From Methanosphaerula subterraneus (GTDB taxonomy: Archaea; Halobacteriota; Methanomicrobia; Methanomicrobiales; Methanospirillaceae), in contig NZ_CP170508.1 of the NCBI RefSeq assembly GCF_052055875.1, positions 744,001 to 808,000 on the forward strand: a DNA stretch of 64,000 bases, given 5' to 3'. Under the pieces are notes generated by a model. That model saw nothing but the letters and a program-made list of their open reading frames with translations, did not search any database and was not told where the DNA came from. The position numbers and the translations under genes are program-made. How positions within the stretch are numbered: the stretch's first letter is position 1; each line of letters begins with the position of its first letter. Below are positions 8,675 through 17,776 of the stretch, piece by piece.

Positions 8675-9456
8675 CATTTCACCTTTTTTTTCTGCCACGG
8701 TCTCCCAGGAGTCAGAATCATCCAGGTCAGGTACCTGGATGAACGCCGATGAGGCGTGCGCTCATTGTCATGGCAACCCTCGTAATATATTTTAAAGTAT
8801 ATATATTTTATTAGCAATTGCCGGAAAAAAGACGGACAATTGCTCAGCACTACTGCAAAGCGCGCGATAGAGACTGCATGGAAAAACTCGGAATCGAATT
8901 TTTCGGTACCGGCAGATTTCCAGAGCCGGCTGACTTACAGTACAGGTTTTCGCAGTCCGGCGAAGGGGACATTGAGGGAAAACCGCCTCCCCGACGGATC
9001 ATCCCGTTCCAGGGGCATCCCTTGTCGACCGGCGAGCAGGGAGTTCTCGTGGGGGGGGCATCGGAGATCATGGCCGGATTATTGCATTAGAATGTCTTTC
9101 GATCACAAGGAGGACCGAGATCCCTGAACGGTCAAACACCATTCTGACTCGATGCGGAGTTAAAAAAAATAGGCTGTTGTTACGTTGAAAAAATATAATC
9201 ATTCGTATTTTTCGTATTACTCCCTCGAAAAGCAATAGCGGCCAAATCATTGCGCATTGCACAAATGCGCGGCAATAAATGAGTATTATCAAGACGAAAA
9301 ATGAAAACATTGATATAGGTTGATGCGTATCTGAACGTGTCCTGTCAGAGGGGACTGCACATTCAGCCCCTGATACCATGCCCTGTTCCAATGTGACTGA
9401 AGTATCCTGGTCGGAGCACAATGGCAGGAATAAAATTACAAAAAAAGGTGCAATGA
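8675..9456. other. Divergent intergenic region between two surface-protein genes
   Basis: No supported gene. Open frames of 70-117 codons exist on both strands (for example 8818-9090 and 9068-9421) but they overlap each other, lack ribosome binding sites and show no family motif. An AT-rich block at 8783-8812 contains TATATATA and can serve as promoter for the minus-strand gene. The 3' part carries the ribosome binding site AAAGGTG for the plus-strand gene at 9457. Confidence 0.5.
8783..8812 (-). promoter_or_regulatory. AT-rich promoter region of the PKD surface gene
   Basis: Thirty bases composed almost only of A and T, with TATATATA on the minus strand, lie 110-140 bp before the start codon at 8674. 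This implies a long leader. Support is by composition only. Confidence 0.35.
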
Positions 9457-10320
9457 ATGAAAACCGGATTTAAGTATCTAATTTCAGGGGTTCTCATGCT
9501 CCTGCTGGTATCCCTGGCCCTCGTCGGACCAGTCAGTGCCTTAACGACGATCAACAGTCTGCCGTATACGATCACGGCACCTGACACCTATCAACTGGGA
9601 CAGAATTTCAACAACTTCAAGGGTCCTGTGGCCATCGACGTTCAGGCATCAAATGTTGTAATAGATGGACAGGGCTACAAGCTCGATGGGGTTGACAATG
9701 CGAACTCCATCGGTATCAGGGCCTCGAGTTACATGAAGAACGGAATCATGTACAAGCCCACCCAGGTCAAAATTCAGAACGTCAAAGTCAGCGACTTTGC
9801 CAATGGCGTCCTCATCTACCAGACACAGGGAGAGACCGTCACTGGTAACACCTTCACCTCGAACGCCAACGCTGTGATCTTCCAGGTGGTCAAGAACTCC
9901 AAGATCCTGGGCAACACCTTCTCAGGCAACGGAAATGGGGTCACCCTCTTAACGACCACCACCACCGCTATCAACGACAACACCTTCACCAAGGACGCAG
10001 TTGCCGGTATCACGGTCGGATTCGGATCGAGTGCCACCAACATCCTCAGAAACACATTCAACTCGGACACACTTGCTATCCTGCTGAACTCCGGATCGAC
10101 GACGGCGACGATCAAGAATAACAAGGTGTATGCAACCGCAGCTGGCGATGCCCTCAAGACCGGCATTCAGATCGCCGGGTCGAGTGGGAACACGATCTAC
10201 AACAATATCTTCGACACCTACACCAACGTGAAGGCGACCAACACCGCCAACACCTGGAACGTAGCCTCAACCGGAACGAACATCGTCGGCGGACCGTCGA
10301 TCGGCGGCAACGCCTGGCTG
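9457..10320. repeat. Inverted repeat arm B (NosD-like coding region)
   Basis: Partner of arm A at 7820-8674 in opposite orientation; the best conserved block is about 10085-10315. Long, nearly identical and inverted arms of this kind can support gene conversion or inversion of the 0.8 kb between them. Confidence 0.8.
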
Positions 10321-10464
10321 ATGCCGAACTTTGCCGGGTTCTCACAGATTATGCCCGACATCAACGGCGACGGCTTTACCGACAACACCAACAGCTGGCC
10401 GCCAGTCACGGCAACGTTCTTCATCAACAACAAGAACCAGGACTTCCTCCCGCTGAAGGTATAA
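9457..10464 (+). CDS. Secreted NosD-like beta-helix surface protein
   Basis: A 335-residue secreted protein: signal peptide (~1-29, ending GPVSA) followed by a right-handed beta-helix of the NosD/periplasmic copper-binding type, with repeated GNTF and NNTF turns (~90-270). It is a paralogue of residues 1-330 of the divergent 5333-8674 gene, almost identical from TATIKNNK to GGPSIGGNAW. It lacks that protein's PKD and carbohydrate-binding domains and stops after QDFLPLKV, exactly where the first PKD linker starts in the other. The ribosome binding site AAAGGTG lies 6 nt before ATG. It is probably a cell-surface or S-layer-associated polysaccharide-interacting protein. Confidence 0.88.
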   Translation: MKTGFKYLISGVLMLLLVSLALVGPVSALTTINSLPYTITAPDTYQLGQNFNNFKGPVAIDVQASNVVIDGQGYKLDGVDNANSIGIRASSYMKNGIMYKPTQVKIQNVKVSDFANGVLIYQTQGETVTGNTFTSNANAVIFQVVKNSKILGNTFSGNGNGVTLLTTTTTAINDNTFTKDAVAGITVGFGSSATNILRNTFNSDTLAILLNSGSTTATIKNNKVYATAAGDALKTGIQIAGSSGNTIYNNIFDTYTNVKATNTANTWNVASTGTNIVGGPSIGGNAWLMPNFAGFSQIMPDINGDGFTDNTNSWPPVTATFFINNKNQDFLPLKV

Positions 10465-10488
10465 GCTGAACGTGAAAATACCAACAAA

Positions 10489-10496
10489 TTTTTTTT
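10489..10496 (+). terminator. T-run terminator after the NosD-like gene
   Basis: Eight T residues 25 bp past the stop at 10464, within accaacaaa-T8-ggtg. Confidence 0.5.
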
Positions 10497-10655
10497 GGTG
10501 TTACCGGGCAGTCCCATGAACAGGACTCCGACCGGTCTCACCTCGTTTGATCAGATCTGCTTTTTTATGAAGAATTGGAAGCGTCATCACCTGCCGGTGA
10601 AGTTCTCTCAGCAGTTGACCTGGACCAGGGGCCCGGAGACCCGATCGTTCATCGC

Positions 10656-12044
10656 TCATTCGGTGGAGATCCGGAGAAGGAGAAGGGCGCAGATGACCAG
10701 TGCCAGGTACAGCAAGGAAATACCATGGATCACCCCGATGAGCGGTACGGGACCGGTCCCTTCTATCGTCCGGTTGGCGAGAAGCAGGGTGAACGCGATC
10801 GTCGTGCAGGCCATCGAAAGGGTCATTCCGACCAGGCGCATCGTCTCGACGGTACTCGAGGCCACGGCATAGGCCTCCCTCTCGACCGCCCCGATCACCC
10901 TCTTCACAACCGGGGTGGCGAAGAAGGCGACCCCGGCGCCGAGCAACAACAGGACGACAGCGACGAAGGGGAGCGGCGTCGCCTCGTTCAGCACGAGCAG
11001 GGGGAGAAGACCGACGATAGAGAGGCCCGCCCCGACAGAGGCAACCTGCCCCACACTCCTCCGGTCAGCAAGCCGGCCGGCCAGTGGCGAGAGGAGTGCC
11101 ATGGCGACCGGATTAAGGACCAGCACCAGGCCTGCGGAACGGGGATCGAGATCCCTGGCCACCTGCAGGTACAGACTGAGCAGAAAAGACGGGGCGAAGG
11201 TACCGGTATAGAAGAGGAGGGCGGCCGCAACTGCACCCAAAAATCCCGGACGGGAGAAGAGGCCGGGATCGAGCATCGGGCTCGTACTCTGCCCGTTATG
11301 GATGACGAACCCGGCCAGGAGAAGGCCGCCGATGACAAGCATCCCGATTGCAATCGGTGACGGAAGGAAAGAAGCGCCCAGCAGCAGTAACAGCATGGCC
11401 GGCACGTACAGGCCAATACCTGCCCTATCAATAGTTCGGGCGCTTGCCAGGGCACATTCGACCGTGACCCGGCGGTGCAGGACGAACAGGGCCAGCGCCG
11501 CGACCACCATGACCGGGACAAAGATCAACCGCCATGAGAGGTAGAACGTGATGAAACCACCAAATACCGAACCGAATGAGAACCCTGCCATCAGGGAAGT
11601 CACCGTTATCCCAATTGCTCTTCCCCGTTCCTTCTCCGGAAAGACCAGGCTGATGAAGGCGAGCGATGTGCCGAAGACCATGCCGGCACCGATTCCTGCC
11701 ACAGCCCGGCCGGCCATCAGCACCCAGGCAGACGGAGCGAGGGCGGAGATGATGGCTGCGAACAGATATATCCCGACACCTATCGAGAAGAGATGCCGCA
11801 CCCCCAGAATATCCGCTAGCCGGCCGAACGGAATCAGACAGACGCCGGCGACCAGAAAGAAGATGGTGCCGAGCCAGGAGATAGTGGCCGCATCGCTCGA
11901 AAACTCAATTCCAATCGCCGGCAGGGATACGATCAGGGCCGAGACCATGAACGGGGCCGGAAACGAACCGAGTGCGACGGCGGTGAGCACCTGCCGTTTC
12001 TGTTCCGGATCGATCGCCATCATGGGGGATAAAGCCACCTTCAT
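10656..12044 (-). CDS. MFS drug exporter, DHA2 (14-helix) type
   Basis: A 462-residue major facilitator protein with about 14 hydrophobic segments. The helix 2-3 loop reads PFGRLADILGVRHLFSIG (motif A), and helix 4 has RAVAGIGAGMVFGTSLAFIS. Conserved Gly-rich helix 5 (ITVTSLMAGFSFGSVFGGFI) identifies a drug:proton antiporter of DHA2 type. It is one of three such genes in this window (see 28087 and 44541). It stands alone, with no regulator beside it. An alternative start seven codons in (ATGATGGCG) is possible. The substrate is unknown. Confidence 0.88.
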   Translation of the reverse strand: MKVALSPMMAIDPEQKRQVLTAVALGSFPAPFMVSALIVSLPAIGIEFSSDAATISWLGTIFFLVAGVCLIPFGRLADILGVRHLFSIGVGIYLFAAIISALAPSAWVLMAGRAVAGIGAGMVFGTSLAFISLVFPEKERGRAIGITVTSLMAGFSFGSVFGGFITFYLSWRLIFVPVMVVAALALFVLHRRVTVECALASARTIDRAGIGLYVPAMLLLLLGASFLPSPIAIGMLVIGGLLLAGFVIHNGQSTSPMLDPGLFSRPGFLGAVAAALLFYTGTFAPSFLLSLYLQVARDLDPRSAGLVLVLNPVAMALLSPLAGRLADRRSVGQVASVGAGLSIVGLLPLLVLNEATPLPFVAVVLLLLGAGVAFFATPVVKRVIGAVEREAYAVASSTVETMRLVGMTLSMACTTIAFTLLLANRTIEGTGPVPLIGVIHGISLLYLALVICALLLLRISTE

Positions 12045-12271
12045 TGATTAATCTGATGGTACGGCGCCAGGGGCACAAGTCTGGAAACGTGTCGAAGAGA
12101 GACTCCCAGGAAGTGAGGGAATGGGTACAGAAACAAATGGGTGAATAGGGTCCTTGATTGACACCGATCGATCGACCATCTCTTCCGATCAAAACAGCAG
12201 AAATCCCACAGATTTTGCCATTGAAATGGCCACATACCTTTTTCACTCCACTCCTCGAATAACTGAACGAT

Positions 12272-13309
12272 ATGGAGATAACCCTGATCAGTGAATCTCA
12301 GAAACTGTGGTTTCTCATCGGTGCGATCTTTCTGGTGGCCATCATCGCATTCTGGCCACTGATGACCGTGGCCGTCTGGGCTGTAGCCCTTGCAGTTGCA
12401 TTCATGCCACTCCACAAACGGCTTTCACGCAGCCTCAAACCTTCGGTCTCTGCGGCGCTCATCACCCTCATAGTTGTCTTTACGGTTATCCTCGTGGTAT
12501 CGATATCATTGAACTTGCTCTATGCCAATATGAGTGAGATCGGTTCTATGATCTCGTCACTGGGGATGAGCATTCAGAATGCCGGTATCTCTTCATTTCT
12601 TCCTTCGTCCACCGCCAGTCAACTCACCAGCATACCCCAGATGCTGATCCAGTCGATTCTGCAGTCGCTCGTCGGAATGACCAGCAACCTCCTGCAACTC
12701 CTGATACAGGTCGTCATCTTCTTCCTCTCCCTCTCGATGCTCCTCTATTTCGGAGAGGAGATCTGGGACACCCTGACCTCTAACCTCTCTCCAAAACTGT
12801 CATCTGCCGTGGAGAAGATGGCCAGAATCTCAGGGGACACCATCTACTCACTCATCATCATCCAGATATCAGCAGCAGTTATCGCCTTCATCCTTGCCAT
12901 TCCATTCTTCATTCTGCTTGGCTACGGAAACGTGGTCCTGTTTGCTTTCATGATCGGACTTGCCATGCTGATCCCTCTCATTGGGGCCCAGTTCATCATC
13001 ATCCTCATGACCCTCTTCCTGATCGCCACAGGAGATATGAAGAGTGCTGCCATCACGGTGTTCATCGGGTACCCCCTGTTGAGTGGCTGGATCGACTTCT
13101 ATTACCGTCCGGTGATGATGGGGAAGAGGGTCGCCATCAATCCAGTGCTGATGATGATCGGTATCTTTGCCGGCCTTCCGTTCATGGGAGTCCTGGGATT
13201 CATCATCGGCCCGGTGCTGATAGCGCTGGTGGTGACCGGGTATAAGATCCTTGAAGAAGAGATGCACGAATCCCGTTCCTCAACAACCAGTGATACGGGG
13301 TCTCAATAA
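12272..13309 (+). CDS. AI-2E family transporter (PerM/TqsA-like)
   Basis: A 345-residue polytopic membrane protein. Two helices fill residues 10-50, one spans 60-85, and five or so spread over 195-325. Hallmarks of the AI-2E family are the central amphipathic region before residue 150, the IPLIGAQFIIILMTLFLIATG segment (about 230-250), the loop GWIDFYYRPVMMGKRVAINP and the final FGxxG-like IGPVLIALVVTGYKIL. Bacterial members export autoinducer-2 or act as Na+/H+ antiporters; the archaeal role is unknown. It is monocistronic, divergent from the MFS gene. Confidence 0.87.
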   Translation: MEITLISESQKLWFLIGAIFLVAIIAFWPLMTVAVWAVALAVAFMPLHKRLSRSLKPSVSAALITLIVVFTVILVVSISLNLLYANMSEIGSMISSLGMSIQNAGISSFLPSSTASQLTSIPQMLIQSILQSLVGMTSNLLQLLIQVVIFFLSLSMLLYFGEEIWDTLTSNLSPKLSSAVEKMARISGDTIYSLIIIQISAAVIAFILAIPFFILLGYGNVVLFAFMIGLAMLIPLIGAQFIIILMTLFLIATGDMKSAAITVFIGYPLLSGWIDFYYRPVMMGKRVAINPVLMMIGIFAGLPFMGVLGFIIGPVLIALVVTGYKILEEEMHESRSSTTSDTGSQ

Positions 13310-13561
13310 AAGAGATAGAACATTCGGGATCTGGGGATCTACCAGGTAATTCAGGTAATTATGAGGATCTGGACAGCATCGATCCCATGACAGACGCCGT
13401 TTGAGCATTCGATATCCAGGACGATCACATGAGAAACGTTGATCATCACGCTCCCATTTTTGACTGCAATCATAACGGTCCTGCTCTGAACTGTCGTTGA
13501 TGAGGTCAGTTTTGTAGCCTTTTTCAACTGCCACAAAGATGGTAAAATGAGAGTATGTCCC

Positions 13562-14662
13562 TCAATCGAGAGTCCGTCGGAAGGTCGCGATGCCGATGGC
13601 GATCGCAAACACTGAGAAGACCAACAGCGCCAGAAGGTCGATTCCGATCAGATCGAGCCCCTGCCCCCTGAGGATCAGGGACCGGAGGGCATGCACCCCG
13701 TACGACTCGGGGTTGATCACGGTGATCCAGCGGAGCCAATCCGGCATCCCGAGTGTCGGATAGAAGGCGCCGCTGGTCATGAAGAGGATCAGGTTCAGAA
13801 ATGCGACAGATGAGGCAAAGATCTGCTGGTTTGTGAAGCGGGAGGCGAGGGCGACCACCAGGCTGGTGAGCCCGATGCTGATGGTGAAGATCACCGCGAG
13901 GATCAGCAGAAAGTTCGCAGCATTATCGATGACGATCCCGGCCACGAACAGGTCGACGAGGAGGATGATCAGCCCGGCAAGAAAACCCTTGACCGTGCCG
14001 CTTGCGATGATCCCGAGGAGGATGCTCGACCGCTTCACCGGCGTGACCAGGTAGCCCTCGACGATCCCCATCTCCCGGTCACGGATCAACGCCATGCCAC
14101 CCCCCATCATCGTGGTCATGAAGATGGCCATCACAATCACACCGACTCCGAAGAACTGCAGGTACCCGATATCCCCATAGATCTTGGTGACCTGTACCGG
14201 ATAATTCGCCCCATAACGAGCCATGACACTGTTCAATCCGGCCTGAATCAGTGCCGGGATCGTATACTCGGAGCTGTCCATGTACATGCGGATCGTGTGA
14301 TCGACCGAGATATTCGAGGGGAAGATGATAGCGGCCATGATCCTCCCGTCAGAGACCGCACGCCGGGCACTTCCCTCGTCTGAGAAGACCGTTACATCGA
14401 AGGTCGGCGGGTTGTCTGTCTGCTGCATAGCGCTCAATCCATCGACTGTAGAGATGAAGAGCGGGGTCTCCACCAGGTACGGTTCGTTCTGCACCACCCC
14501 TATGGGGATATGACTGATAAACCCGCCCATCGCACTTCCAAAGATGATCAGGTACATGATCGGCATGAAGAGGGTCATCAGGATCACAAAGGGGTTGTTC
14601 AGGAACTTCTGAAAGTCCCGTTTGAAGATCGCAAATGCCCCTCGCAGCAGTGTCGACCTCAT
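13562..14662 (-). CDS. ABC-2 type exporter permease
   Basis: A 366-residue ABC-2 family permease. The first helix (about 22-44, NNPFVILMTLFMPIMYLIIFG) is followed by an extracellular domain of about 130 residues, then five helices from ~175 to 360. The motif EGYLVTPVKRSSILLG lies in the cytoplasmic loop and ASSVAFLNLILFMTSGAFYP near the end, as in multidrug or polyketide exporters of the DrrB/YhhJ class. It overlaps the upstream ATPase gene by 4 bp (ATGA), so they form one operon and one transporter. Confidence 0.9.
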   Translation of the reverse strand: MRSTLLRGAFAIFKRDFQKFLNNPFVILMTLFMPIMYLIIFGSAMGGFISHIPIGVVQNEPYLVETPLFISTVDGLSAMQQTDNPPTFDVTVFSDEGSARRAVSDGRIMAAIIFPSNISVDHTIRMYMDSSEYTIPALIQAGLNSVMARYGANYPVQVTKIYGDIGYLQFFGVGVIVMAIFMTTMMGGGMALIRDREMGIVEGYLVTPVKRSSILLGIIASGTVKGFLAGLIILLVDLFVAGIVIDNAANFLLILAVIFTISIGLTSLVVALASRFTNQQIFASSVAFLNLILFMTSGAFYPTLGMPDWLRWITVINPESYGVHALRSLILRGQGLDLIGIDLLALLVFSVFAIAIGIATFRRTLD

Positions 14663-15750
14663 GATTCCTGCCTCCCGCCCTCATCGGTCACGATCGCTTC
14701 GGGCTCCTCTACCCCAGTTCCAGAATCCTGGATCTGCCCGGTCAGGTAGATGAAGATATCCTCGAGCGACGGCGACCTGATCGCAATCGAGGTCATCGGG
14801 GCCGAGAACTCTGCAAGGACCTGAAGGATTTCAGGGAGAACGGTGCCGGCATTTCTTGTCACGATCAGGAGCCTCTGCCCTCTGGCATCGACAGAACCGA
14901 CCTGCGGGATCCCCCTGATCCGGGGGAGAAGATTCTCTGGTATCTGCGGAACCTCAATCTCGATCAGGTCGCCGACCGGAAACGATCGCCGCAGGTTCTC
15001 CATCGTGTCCAGGGCGATCAACCGCCCCTGGTCGACGAACGCGATCCGGTTACAGAGTCTCTCCGCCTCATCCATGTAGTGAGTGGTCAGGATGATCGTC
15101 GTCTCTTCGACGTTCAACCGTTCGACCTGCTGCCAGACGTCACGCCGGGACTCGGGGTCGAGCCCGATCGTCGGTTCATCCAGGAAAAGGATATCCGGCT
15201 TATGGATGAACGCCCGGACGATCTCGAGCTTCCGTCTCATACCGCCCGAGAAGGTGCTGACCGGTGAACGGGCCCTGTCCTTCAGGCCGGTCATCTCCAG
15301 CAGTTGCCAGATCCTGGGCTTGAGCACCTTGTCGTCCAGGTTCTGCAGCCTGCCGTAGAACTCAAGGTTCTCATAGGCGGTCAGTTCCTGGTCCAGAGTA
15401 CTGTTCTGCGGGCATACGCCGATCAACCCCCGGATCTGCTCAGGAAACATTGATACATCGTAGTTATCGATGAACGCGACCCCAGAACTCGGAGAGAGCA
15501 GGGTGGTGAGGATCCGGATGAGCGTGCTCTTACCGGCCCCGTTCGGACCGAGTAGCCCGAAGATCTCGCCACGCTTCACCTCGAAGGAGATATCGTCGAC
15601 CGCAATCACCTGCCCCTGTTTGGACGGGAAGACCTTGGTGAGATGTTCGATCCTGATGATGCTCTCCCTTGCCGATGCAGGGGCGGTCTCCCAGGTCCGG
15701 GGTGGAGAAGGGTCCTCTATGTTCAATTGCTCCGGGGCGATGGGGTCCAT
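14659..15750 (-). CDS. ABC-2 type exporter ATP-binding protein (DrrA-like)
   Basis: A 363-residue ATPase. After a ~35-residue polar N-terminus come Walker A (GPNGAGKST), the Q-loop (GVCPQNSTLD), the signature SGGMRRKLEI, Walker B (ILFLDEPTIGLD) and the H-loop (TTHYMDEAERL). A C-terminal domain of about 90 residues follows, as in the DrrA/NatA group of drug and lipid exporters. I start it at ATG 15750 (MDPIAPEQ); the longer frame to 15831 adds a Cys-rich segment with no family similarity. It energises the permease encoded downstream. Confidence 0.92.
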   Translation of the reverse strand: MDPIAPEQLNIEDPSPPRTWETAPASARESIIRIEHLTKVFPSKQGQVIAVDDISFEVKRGEIFGLLGPNGAGKSTLIRILTTLLSPSSGVAFIDNYDVSMFPEQIRGLIGVCPQNSTLDQELTAYENLEFYGRLQNLDDKVLKPRIWQLLEMTGLKDRARSPVSTFSGGMRRKLEIVRAFIHKPDILFLDEPTIGLDPESRRDVWQQVERLNVEETTIILTTHYMDEAERLCNRIAFVDQGRLIALDTMENLRRSFPVGDLIEIEVPQIPENLLPRIRGIPQVGSVDARGQRLLIVTRNAGTVLPEILQVLAEFSAPMTSIAIRSPSLEDIFIYLTGQIQDSGTGVEEPEAIVTDEGGRQES

Positions 15751-16004
15751 GGATCTCCGCTGCTGGTTTGAATGAGGTTCCGGGCAGAACGAAATGGATC
15801 GTTCCCTGGCATCACAGGCACAGTGATCCACTCACCATGGTAATAATCTTTCTTGATTCACCGATCTCCAGAGAGATCCCTCTGGGTCTCACCTGTCGAA
15901 AAAAAGGGATGATCAGCCGGCAATCTGATGATTCAATCTGGAGGGAACCATTCCCAAAAAGGTCTCCCCTGGATTCCACCAGGTTAGTTGGTCTCCGCAT
16001 GTAT

Positions 16005-17159
16005 TCACACCCCGACCTCCAGCACTCGTTTCAACTGGCCGATATTGATCTCGGTGGGGATCCCCTGGTCATGCCAGTGTCTTCTGCAGCCACAATGGTC
16101 CAGCAGCACGCACTGTGGGGGAATTCCCATCGATCTGGCCTTCCACCCGCCTGATATGAGGTTGGTGATGCAGGTGACTCCGACAACCCCGGTATCAGGT
16201 CCAAAGACCGTGCTGCCGGCATCCCCTGAGAAGACTGCCGATTCATGGGGAGCCAGGCGAACCTCGAACCCGTACCGTCTCCCCATCTTCATCACCTGGT
16301 TCACCTGGCATTGGGAGGCACAGCCTTTACACTGGCAGAACAGTCCGGCCGGTCTGGCCCTGCACCGGGGTTTTGGATACAGTCGCATACAGGCCGGAAG
16401 TACGACAACCTTCATGCCGGCAGAGAGGAACTGGTCCCGGAACGCCCGGTTCATGATCTCCGCCCCGACCATATTCAGGTGGTACTCGACCCGTCTCCGG
16501 GCAGAGGAGACCACGTCCTCCTTCCATCGGTGGGCTGGTTGCGAATCCAGAAGGAACCGTTCCACATTGGACGTATACATCCCGAGGGCGATGACGCTCG
16601 CATCTTCAAACCATTCCGCGAAGGCGATGGCGGCGGCGATATCAGCCTGTACCCGGTCCCCGGGTTCTTCTGACCAGAACTCCCGCCAGGCCTCCAGCCG
16701 CCGCACCTCCTGCTGATAATCCCCGGTCGCCGCCATCCAGGCGAGGAGATGGTCCAGGTGTCGAAGGGTGGGGCGGGGCATCCAGTCCCGGTCCCGGGGA
16801 ACTAAAAACAGGGTGGCAAGAATTCCACGGAAGAGGTCAGCCGCCGGCTTTAACCGGTTGTGCTCTCTGCGGATCTCTGCGAGCCGGATCAGGATCCGAC
16901 GGGGGAGGACGGGCAGTTCATGGCTGTCATCGCTGTAGATCCGCCAGAGGGTTCCGAGCATCAGCAGTTCAAAAAGATACTCCTCGCCTGAACGGAGATC
17001 TTCCCGGTGAGAACTGGTGATGAACGACCGGAACGACTCTACGACCGGCAGGACACTGCTCGAAGCGGCGATGACCTGGTCGGTGAAGGCTCCACACTCG
17101 CGGTAATACCGGTCAGAGTCTGGGTCACTCCCCCTGAGTGAATACGTGATGATCTCCAT
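16005..17159 (-). CDS. DUF116 family Cys-rich protein
   Basis: A 384-residue protein. Residues 1-250 are helical and soluble with no motif I can name. The C-terminal ~135 residues hold a DUF116-type domain: VVVLPACMRLYPKPRCRA, then FCQCKGCASQCQVNQVMKMG, later GVTCITNLISGG and PPQCVLLDHCGCRRHW. About ten cysteines suggest an iron-sulfur or zinc site. DUF116 proteins are often found beside redox genes in archaea; no activity is established. It is the last gene of a four-gene operon with two flavodoxins, 18 bp after a 38-residue protein gene, and GGAGAG precedes the ATG. A redox role is an inference from context. Confidence 0.8.
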   Translation of the reverse strand: MEIITYSLRGSDPDSDRYYRECGAFTDQVIAASSSVLPVVESFRSFITSSHREDLRSGEEYLFELLMLGTLWRIYSDDSHELPVLPRRILIRLAEIRREHNRLKPAADLFRGILATLFLVPRDRDWMPRPTLRHLDHLLAWMAATGDYQQEVRRLEAWREFWSEEPGDRVQADIAAAIAFAEWFEDASVIALGMYTSNVERFLLDSQPAHRWKEDVVSSARRRVEYHLNMVGAEIMNRAFRDQFLSAGMKVVVLPACMRLYPKPRCRARPAGLFCQCKGCASQCQVNQVMKMGRRYGFEVRLAPHESAVFSGDAGSTVFGPDTGVVGVTCITNLISGGWKARSMGIPPQCVLLDHCGCRRHWHDQGIPTEINIGQLKRVLEVGV

Positions 17160-17177
17160 GCTCTCCCGATCACCTGG

Positions 17178-17294
17178 TCACCGCTGGACCAGATCCCTGA
17201 CCTGGCGAACAGCATCATCGAGGTATCGTTCCAGTTCCCATGCCATCGTAAGCGGATTGTCGGTGCCGGTGAACGAGGAGTTGTTCGTCTTCAT
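17178..17294 (-). CDS. 38-residue small protein, translationally coupled
   Basis: ATG at 17294 overlaps the flavodoxin stop codon as ATGA. The frame encodes 38 residues (MKTNNSSFTGTDNPLTMAWE, then an amphipathic helix LERYLDDAVRQVRDLVQR) and ends in TGA at 17178, only 18 bp before the DUF116 gene. The coupling, position inside an operon and clean amphipathic helix argue that it is real even though it is very short. No family was recognised; it could be a small partner of the flavodoxin or DUF116 protein. Confidence 0.55.
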   Translation of the reverse strand: MKTNNSSFTGTDNPLTMAWELERYLDDAVRQVRDLVQR

Positions 17295-17776
17295 GGAGTG
17301 GTCTCAAGGGACTTAACGGTGGCGATCAGGTCAGCGACTTTGACTCTGCCGGCGATCTCCTCTTTGGAGAGTTCGAACATCCCAACCACGGTCACCCCCT
17401 TGGCTTCCAGGTCTTTCTTCATCTTCGGAAGGGTCTCCTTCGCCTGGCTTCCGCAGGTGGCGTAGATAACGGCTCTCTTTCCTTCGCAGCCGCGGATCGC
17501 ATCGACTGCGGCATTGATCACCGGCGTCGCTCTGCCGAACCAGATGGGGGTGCCGATGACGATCAGGTCATAGCCGGAGGTGTCGATCGATGCCGGTCTG
17601 ATCCGGTCCAGTTCCCCCTTCATCGCCCGGTAACTCCCGATGGTATAGGCAGTGAGCGTCGAGTACGCCACCTCCGGATTCACCTCGACAAGGTCCCCAC
17701 CGCAGGTTTTCTTGATCTCCTCTGCAACAGTACGGGTAATACCCGAATACGAATGGTAAATGATACAGGTCTTCAT
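17291..17776 (-). CDS. Flavodoxin
   Basis: A 161-residue flavodoxin-fold protein. The FMN phosphate loop is YHSYSGITRTVAEEI (residues 6-20); the second loop is VIGTPIWFGRATPVINAAVD and the third is ATCGSQAKETLPKM. Start set at ATG 17776, which overlaps the upstream gene's stop (ATGA) and begins directly at the first strand; the longer frame to 17848 only reads the upstream gene out of frame. It is a close paralogue of the flavodoxin half of that upstream protein. Probably a low-potential electron carrier in the cytoplasm. Confidence 0.88.
   Translation of the reverse strand: MKTCIIYHSYSGITRTVAEEIKKTCGGDLVEVNPEVAYSTLTAYTIGSYRAMKGELDRIRPASIDTSGYDLIVIGTPIWFGRATPVINAAVDAIRGCEGKRAVIYATCGSQAKETLPKMKKDLEAKGVTVVGMFELSKEEIAGRVKVADLIATVKSLETTP

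Noticed and set aside
8818..9127. Overlapping plus-strand frames in the surface-protein gap
   Set aside because: Two frames compete, neither has a ribosome binding site or family pattern, and a minus frame covers the same bases.
10575..11360. 261-codon plus-strand frame rich in Gly, Glu and Arg
   Set aside because: Antisense to the MFS exporter at 10656; no ribosome binding site or motif.
13280..13608. Two overlapping minus frames after the ABC-2 permease
   Set aside because: Both are open and one is hydrophobic, but neither has a supported start or family; the longer one begins inside the permease gene.
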